A stretch of DNA of 45,953 nucleotides from Dehalococcoidia bacterium UBA2588 (lineage in GTDB: Bacteria > Chloroflexota > Dehalococcoidia > Lucifugimonadales > UBA3495). The stretch covers positions 1 to 45,953 of the forward strand of contig DDKW01000026.1 of the NCBI GenBank assembly GCA_002339805.1, written 5' to 3'. A program made the translations under genes and the position numbers. This document shows, piece by piece, positions 41,868 to 45,953 of this stretch. Each line of letters starts with the position of its first letter. The first letter of the stretch is position 1. The notes under the pieces were generated by a model. That model saw nothing but the letters and a program-made list of their open reading frames with translations, did not search any database and had not been told where the DNA came from.

Positions 41868-43253
41868 TCAGATGTATTTGTTGGGGTTCATTATGTAGTT
41901 AGGGTCTAAGGTGCTTTTGACTCTTTTTATGAGTTCATAGGATGGACCTAATTCTTTTACTGCAAGATGTTTCAGTTTTATTCCAATGCCATGGCAATAT
42001 TCGATAGAGCCATCCATATCGCAACTTAGCTGCAGTAATGACTCAGATGCTTCATATAATTGTTGTCTGACTGATTCTGAACAAGGGTCCTTGGGTATAA
42101 TCATCATTGAAAAAAAATCTGGTCTCCCCCAGATTGCGTATTCTGTAACATGGAGATTATGTTTTTGAATGATCCTTTCCGAATGTTGTTTGTACTCCAA
42201 TATTTTTGATGGAGGAAGGCTTAAATGAATATATTCAAAGATGTGGTCTTGGTTTCTTTTCCATTTGTATTTACGGGTTTTGTTGAGAGCTGTCTTGGAA
42301 TATAGTTCTGCTGAATTATGCCGTTTGCTCCAATATGACGCAGTAGTATCTGAGTCGATTTGGAATTGATGTTGGTTATCCATTTTGTTTATAATCCATT
42401 TGATTGATGCAGCTATAATATCGGCTTCGCCATCGAGCACTAAATGCATGATGACCTGGTCAGCTGATTGGCTCAGTTCGAGCAAAGAAGGTTGTAAGTT
42501 TGCGTTATATATGTTCAACAGAAACTGGTATCCGCTTTTAAAATCTGGAAACCCAATACTCATGAAACGCGTAGCTTTAGGTTGTGGATAAATTTTGAGC
42601 GAAGCTTTTGTAATTACCCCTAGTGTTCCTTCTGTCCCTATAAAGAAATTTGATATGTCTGGTCCCACAGAGTGGCTAGGGATCTGACTAATAGGCAGGA
42701 TCTCTCCAGTAGGCAGTACTGCTTCGAGACCAATTACTTGTTCTCCCATCGTGCCGTACTTACTAGCTGTATATCCTACTCCATTTGTGGATATAGCTCC
42801 TCCAACAGACGCTATACTTAAGGAATATGGATCGTGGCCTAATACGTGATTTTTGGTGTTAAGTATGTAGTTTAGTTCACCAAGTATCATTCCTGCTTCT
42901 ACGGTTACTGACTTACTGGTTAGATCAAATGTGATTAAATTATTCATGTTTTTGAGGCTAATCATTAAGGCGTTTTTTGATGGAGCTATACCTCCCATAA
43001 CGCCAGTACCTGCACCCAAAGGTGTTACGGGGATGAGATGAATATTAGCTAGTTTGATAATGTCTGATATTTGCTGACTAGATGCAGGAAAAAGGACTGC
43101 TGAGGGAAGGGTTGCTAATTCGTTTTGTAAGTAGAGTGCTCTGTTAGGGGATAATGCATCTGAGGAGAATATGTCTAAATCGGTTTCTTCTGTAACTATA
43201 TTATGTTGTCCAACTATAGATCTGAGCTTATCTAGAATGCTCGGGTCTAACAT
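41868..43253 (-). CDS. FAD-linked oxidase (GlcD / D-lactate dehydrogenase type)
   Basis: 461 aa. FAD-binding PCMH domain: VLFPASSQQISDIIKLAN, PVTPLGAGTGVMGG, VTVEAGMILGELNYIL and ASVGGAISTNGVGYTASKYGTMGEQVIGLEAVLPTG, then NFFIGTEGTLGVITKASLKIYP. The C-terminal substrate domain has EYAIWGRPDFFSMMIIPKDP and ends MDGSIEYCHGIGIKLKHL, DPNYIMNPNKY, typical of GlcD and D-lactate dehydrogenases. Likely oxidises a 2-hydroxy acid; exact substrate unknown. No GlcE/GlcF subunits adjacent. Ends 4 nt after cysS. Confidence 0.92.
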   Translation of the reverse strand: MLDPSILDKLRSIVGQHNIVTEETDLDIFSSDALSPNRALYLQNELATLPSAVLFPASSQQISDIIKLANIHLIPVTPLGAGTGVMGGIAPSKNALMISLKNMNNLITFDLTSKSVTVEAGMILGELNYILNTKNHVLGHDPYSLSIASVGGAISTNGVGYTASKYGTMGEQVIGLEAVLPTGEILPISQIPSHSVGPDISNFFIGTEGTLGVITKASLKIYPQPKATRFMSIGFPDFKSGYQFLLNIYNANLQPSLLELSQSADQVIMHLVLDGEADIIAASIKWIINKMDNQHQFQIDSDTTASYWSKRHNSAELYSKTALNKTRKYKWKRNQDHIFEYIHLSLPPSKILEYKQHSERIIQKHNLHVTEYAIWGRPDFFSMMIIPKDPCSESVRQQLYEASESLLQLSCDMDGSIEYCHGIGIKLKHLAVKELGPSYELIKRVKSTLDPNYIMNPNKYI

Positions 43254-43257
43254 TGAT

Positions 43258-44613
43258 TCATTGCCACTTTGGGCCAGTAGATGTATCTTCGATGTTAATA
43301 TTTAAATCTTGTAGTGTGTTTCTTATTTTGTCTGCTAGATCGTATTGATTGGCTTGCCGTAAATCTTGTCTAATTTCCAGTAACAAATCTATAAATGGAG
43401 CTACATTAGACAAGATAGCAGTTTCTGGAAGTGAAAAAGTTATGCCCAATATATTGCCCATCGTTTTGAGCTCATTTTGAGCTTCCGCTACTTCCATGCT
43501 GGATTCTTTGGCTCTGTTAATTTCTCTGGCTAAGTCGAACATTACAGCGATTGACTGAGGAGTATCTAAATCGTTGCTCATGTGGTTGAGAAATTTTGTT
43601 TTGTATGCTGATGCGTCCAAAATAGTTCCATTCGCGGCAGAAGGCTCCAGAGCAACCCTTAGTCTTTGCAGGCTCCTGGCAACGGCTTCACAGCCTTCAT
43701 CGCTGTAATTCAAAGGGGATCTGTAGTGAGAACTTAGTAAGTAAAGTCTAAGCGCATCTGGTTGATGCTTTGTTAACGCTTCTTCCACTGATACAAGGTT
43801 TCCGATCGACTTACTCATTTTATCTTGTCCGAATTGAAGTAATCCGTTATGCATCCATATTTTTGAGAAAGGTTGCTTGCTTGTGTAAGCTTCACTTTGT
43901 GCGATTTCATTTTCATGATGGGGAAAGACTAGGTCCATTCCTCCTCCATGAATGTCTAATTGGTCCCCTAAGTATTTGGTCGACATTGTTGTGCACTCAA
44001 TATGCCAACCAGGGCGACCAGGCCCCCAAGGGCTATCCCAAGAAGGCTCTCCTTCTTTTGAACCTTTCCATAATGCAAAGTCTATAGGGTTTTCTTTATT
44101 GGGGTCAATTTCGATTCTAGAGCCTGAAATCATGTCCTCGGTTGATCGATTACTTAGTTCTCCATAATTAATGGATTCCTTAACTCTAAAGAATACATCT
44201 GCCCCGGCGGGGTATGCATGTCCACTTTCGATCAAAGTATTTATCGTCTCTATGATGTCTGGAATCTCTTGTGTCGCTCTTGGATACTTTGTGGCCCGCA
44301 ATACGTTCAGAGCGTCCATAGTAGCAAAAAAATCTTGAATATATCGTTCCGTAAGTTCATTCTCACTGATGCCTTCTTCTTTTGCTTTGATTATGATTTT
44401 GTCATCTACATCAGTAAAATTCTGTACATGGTGAACGTTAAATCCTGAGTATTCGAGATATCGTCGTAATACATCGAATACGACATAGCTTAATGCGTGA
44501 CCTACATGAGTGGACGAGTACGGAGTCACTCCGCATACATAAACCTTCACTTCTGTTGGGTTATACGGTTTAAACTCTTCAATTGTCCTGTTAAGTGTGT
44601 TGTAAAGTTTCAT
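43258..44613 (-). CDS. cysS: cysteinyl-tRNA synthetase
   Basis: 451 aa. Class I synthetase: zinc ligand C27 in YVCGVTPYSSTHVGHA, where HVGH stands for the HIGH motif. WHIECTTMSTKYLGDQLDIHGGGMDLVFPHHENEIAQ holds the remaining zinc ligands. KMSKS appears in GQDKMSKSIGN. The CGVTPYSSTHVGHA variant also occurs in MshC ligase, but the long C-terminal anticodon-binding region and KMSKS context favour CysS. Its ATG overlaps the ispF stop by 4 bp. Confidence 0.95.
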   Translation of the reverse strand: MKLYNTLNRTIEEFKPYNPTEVKVYVCGVTPYSSTHVGHALSYVVFDVLRRYLEYSGFNVHHVQNFTDVDDKIIIKAKEEGISENELTERYIQDFFATMDALNVLRATKYPRATQEIPDIIETINTLIESGHAYPAGADVFFRVKESINYGELSNRSTEDMISGSRIEIDPNKENPIDFALWKGSKEGEPSWDSPWGPGRPGWHIECTTMSTKYLGDQLDIHGGGMDLVFPHHENEIAQSEAYTSKQPFSKIWMHNGLLQFGQDKMSKSIGNLVSVEEALTKHQPDALRLYLLSSHYRSPLNYSDEGCEAVARSLQRLRVALEPSAANGTILDASAYKTKFLNHMSNDLDTPQSIAVMFDLAREINRAKESSMEVAEAQNELKTMGNILGITFSLPETAILSNVAPFIDLLLEIRQDLRQANQYDLADKIRNTLQDLNINIEDTSTGPKWQ

Positions 44614-45095
44614 TGTTTTCTATTTATTGTTACCACTGCCATAGTAGCTATGCCCTGCTCTTTCCCTACAAAGCCTAGATGGTCGGTGGTAGTGGCTTTG
44701 ATATTGATAGAGCTAAGACCGATACTTAAAACAGAGTCTATATTTTTGCGCATATCCAGTATGTACTTTGATAATGCTGGTTTTTGAGCGATTATTGTAG
44801 CATCGACATGGGATACCTGCCAATTTGATTCTTGCCTAAGTTTATCTACTTGCCTAAGTAGTTCTAAGCTACTAATCCCTTTTAGAGAGGGATCTTCTGA
44901 TGGGAATATTGTTCCTATATCTCCTAAAGTCAGACTCCCTAGTAATGCATCGATTATGGCATGAATTAGGACGTCTCCGTCGCTATGCCCAAGTAATCCT
45001 AGGTTGTGCTGGATTAGAACTCCACCTATGACTAATGGCAGATTTTCTCTTAATTGATGTGCATCGATACCTATTCCTGATTTGAATTCGAACAT
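44610..45095 (-). CDS. ispF: 2-C-methyl-D-erythritol 2,4-cyclodiphosphate synthase
   Basis: 161 aa, complete. Fifth step of the MEP isoprenoid pathway. Metal ligands in GIGIDAHQ (Asp, His) and LGLLGHSDGDVLIHAIIDALLG (His). GDIGTIFPSEDPSLKG is the substrate loop. Follows ispD by 9 nt and overlaps cysS by 4 bp. Confidence 0.97.
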   Translation of the reverse strand: MFEFKSGIGIDAHQLRENLPLVIGGVLIQHNLGLLGHSDGDVLIHAIIDALLGSLTLGDIGTIFPSEDPSLKGISSLELLRQVDKLRQESNWQVSHVDATIIAQKPALSKYILDMRKNIDSVLSIGLSSINIKATTTDHLGFVGKEQGIATMAVVTINRKQ

Positions 45096-45104
45096 GGCGT
45101 GAAA

Positions 45105-45794
45105 TTATTCCTTCTCAGGGTTTAGCAGGATGTACTCTGCTAACATTAGATCTATTGGAGTGGTTACTTTTATGTTTCTAGGATCTCCGTCAGCTATACG
45201 GATTCCTATGTTTAAAGATTCAATTAATGATGAATCATCTGTATGCTCCCCAGAGTTATTTGCATATGCGTTTTGAATTGTTTCCCATTCAAAGATTTGA
45301 GGTGTTTGGGCATGCCATAACTTTGACCTATCTATAGTGCGAAGAATTGTGCCATTGCTTTTAGATTGTTTTATTGTGTCAACTACAGGGATAGCCGGTA
45401 TGGCATTACCGTGGGAAGTTGCTAATTTTATGCAATTAGTGATCGTATGATGCATAATGCATGGTCTGGCGCCATCATGTATGCCAACTAGTTTACTTGG
45501 CGTTAAGTGGTTCAGTCCTAAATTGACTGACTCTTGGCGTGTTTCCCCGCCGCTACACACTTTGATTACTTTATGGAAATTAGACTTTGAGACGAGTTCT
45601 TCAACTTCGAGTATTTTACTGGATTCTACGACTAGGCATATGTTTGATACTAATGGATGTGTCTCGAAACTCCGGACCGTATGATAAATCATGGGGTGAC
45701 CCGCTATCTCAGCATATATCTTATTACTTCCCATTCGGGTACTGTTTCCGGCTGCAACTATTACTACTCCCAGAATAGGTTGTGAGCTGGGCAT
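45105..45794 (-). CDS. ispD: 2-C-methyl-D-erythritol 4-phosphate cytidylyltransferase
   Basis: 229 aa. Third MEP-pathway step, CTP plus MEP to CDP-ME. N-terminal VVIVAAGNSTRMGSNKIYAEIAGHPM binds CTP; VGIHDGARPC and HAQTPQIFEW are family signatures. Its ATG abuts the stop of the PIN/TRAM gene with no gap. The ispD-ispF-cysS order after a PIN/TRAM gene is common in Chloroflexota and Actinobacteria-like genomes. Confidence 0.97.
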   Translation of the reverse strand: MPSSQPILGVVIVAAGNSTRMGSNKIYAEIAGHPMIYHTVRSFETHPLVSNICLVVESSKILEVEELVSKSNFHKVIKVCSGGETRQESVNLGLNHLTPSKLVGIHDGARPCIMHHTITNCIKLATSHGNAIPAIPVVDTIKQSKSNGTILRTIDRSKLWHAQTPQIFEWETIQNAYANNSGEHTDDSSLIESLNIGIRIADGDPRNIKVTTPIDLMLAEYILLNPEKE

Positions 45795-45953
45795 TTAAGC
45801 GCTGCGAGTTTGGGCAAATATTATCCTGCCAGCGGCAGTCTGTAGTACTCGCGTTACAGTGACGTCATGACTAGAATTTATAAAGCGGCGACCACCTTCA
45901 ACTACAACCATAGTGCCATCGTCAAGATAAGCTACGCCTTGTCCGATCTCTTT
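45795..45953 (-). CDS. PIN/TRAM domain protein, C-terminal end only
   Basis: 52 residues at the window edge, frame open to the end. The segment [21 protein letters not shown] and [18 protein letters not shown] is the C-terminal TRAM (RNA-binding OB-fold) domain of YacL-type membrane-anchored PIN/TRAM proteins. The N-terminal part is outside. Stop is directly adjacent to the ispD start. Confidence 0.85.
   Translation of the reverse strand, partial: KEIGQGVAYLDDGTMVVVEGGRRFINSSHDVTVTRVLQTAAGRIIFAQTRSA

Noticed and set aside
1..45953. CRISPR arrays, insertion sequences, integrase/att sites, phage genes, rRNA.
   Set aside because: No direct-repeat array, transposase, integrase or rRNA sequence was seen; the window reads as ordinary core chromosome.

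Overview
The window looks like a stretch of bacterial chromosome from an AT-rich, probably free-living marine bacterium. The closest match in gene content and gene order is the Chloroflexota (SAR202/Dehalococcoidia-like); this is an inference with no 16S gene to support it. The hints are the PIN/TRAM-ispD-ispF-cysS block, a nickel superoxide dismutase, a siroheme-decarboxylase heme cluster, an F420-type luciferase-like oxidoreductase, NIPSNAP and SnoaL-like proteins, and frequent GTG/TTG starts. I see no IS element, prophage, CRISPR array or rRNA. Genes are tightly packed, with many 4-bp overlaps and convergent tail-to-tail pairs.

Layout. 1-2540 (minus): rpsF (cut by the window edge), glyA and an unrecognised gene. 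2701-5462 (plus): two hotdog/MaoC-like proteins, a SelW-like selenoprotein with an in-frame UGA and a SECIS-like hairpin, a pentapeptide-repeat protein and a DRTGG-domain protein. 5467-8612 (minus): serine-hydrolase lipoprotein, ABM-like protein, CPA2 Na+/H+ antiporter. 8746-10569 (plus): threonine synthase, NIL-domain protein, ThiS/MoaD-like sulfur carrier, a likely sulfur-transfer/amino-acid unit. 10566-15388: tgt, a TauE/SafE permease, aroB, aroK and a double VOC protein. 15640-23472 (plus): an eight-enzyme tetrapyrrole operon (ahbAB fusion, sirC, hemA, hemC, cobA-hemD fusion, hemB, hemL) that takes glutamyl-tRNA to siroheme and didecarboxysiroheme. A bidirectional terminator separates it from the convergent nickel SOD gene. 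24184-29265 (plus): ilvD, a crotonase and an O-antigen-ligase/TPR membrane protein.

The right part holds mutS2, a DinB-like protein, a small oxidative/catabolic group (NIPSNAP, LLM oxidoreductase, SnoaL-like, alpha/beta hydrolase), rplY and a DUF3800-like protein. These are followed by a phosphonate-type ABC transporter (phnD-phnC-phnE1-phnE2) transcribed away from tRNA-Ser(GGA) from back-to-back promoters. Next come a D-2-hydroxyacid dehydrogenase, an apparently separate short transcription unit (53-codon ORF plus a perfect hairpin with an anti-Shine-Dalgarno loop), a GlcD-like flavoprotein, cysS, ispF, ispD and the end of a PIN/TRAM protein.

Most worth a second look: the UGA-containing SelW-like gene with its SECIS candidate (3535-3837); the small transcription unit with the ACCUCCUC loop (41527-41825); the thrC-NIL-sulfur carrier set whose carrier ends in GGI; the tetrapyrrole operon headed by a fused siroheme decarboxylase; and nickel SOD with a 15-residue leader but no adjacent processing protease.
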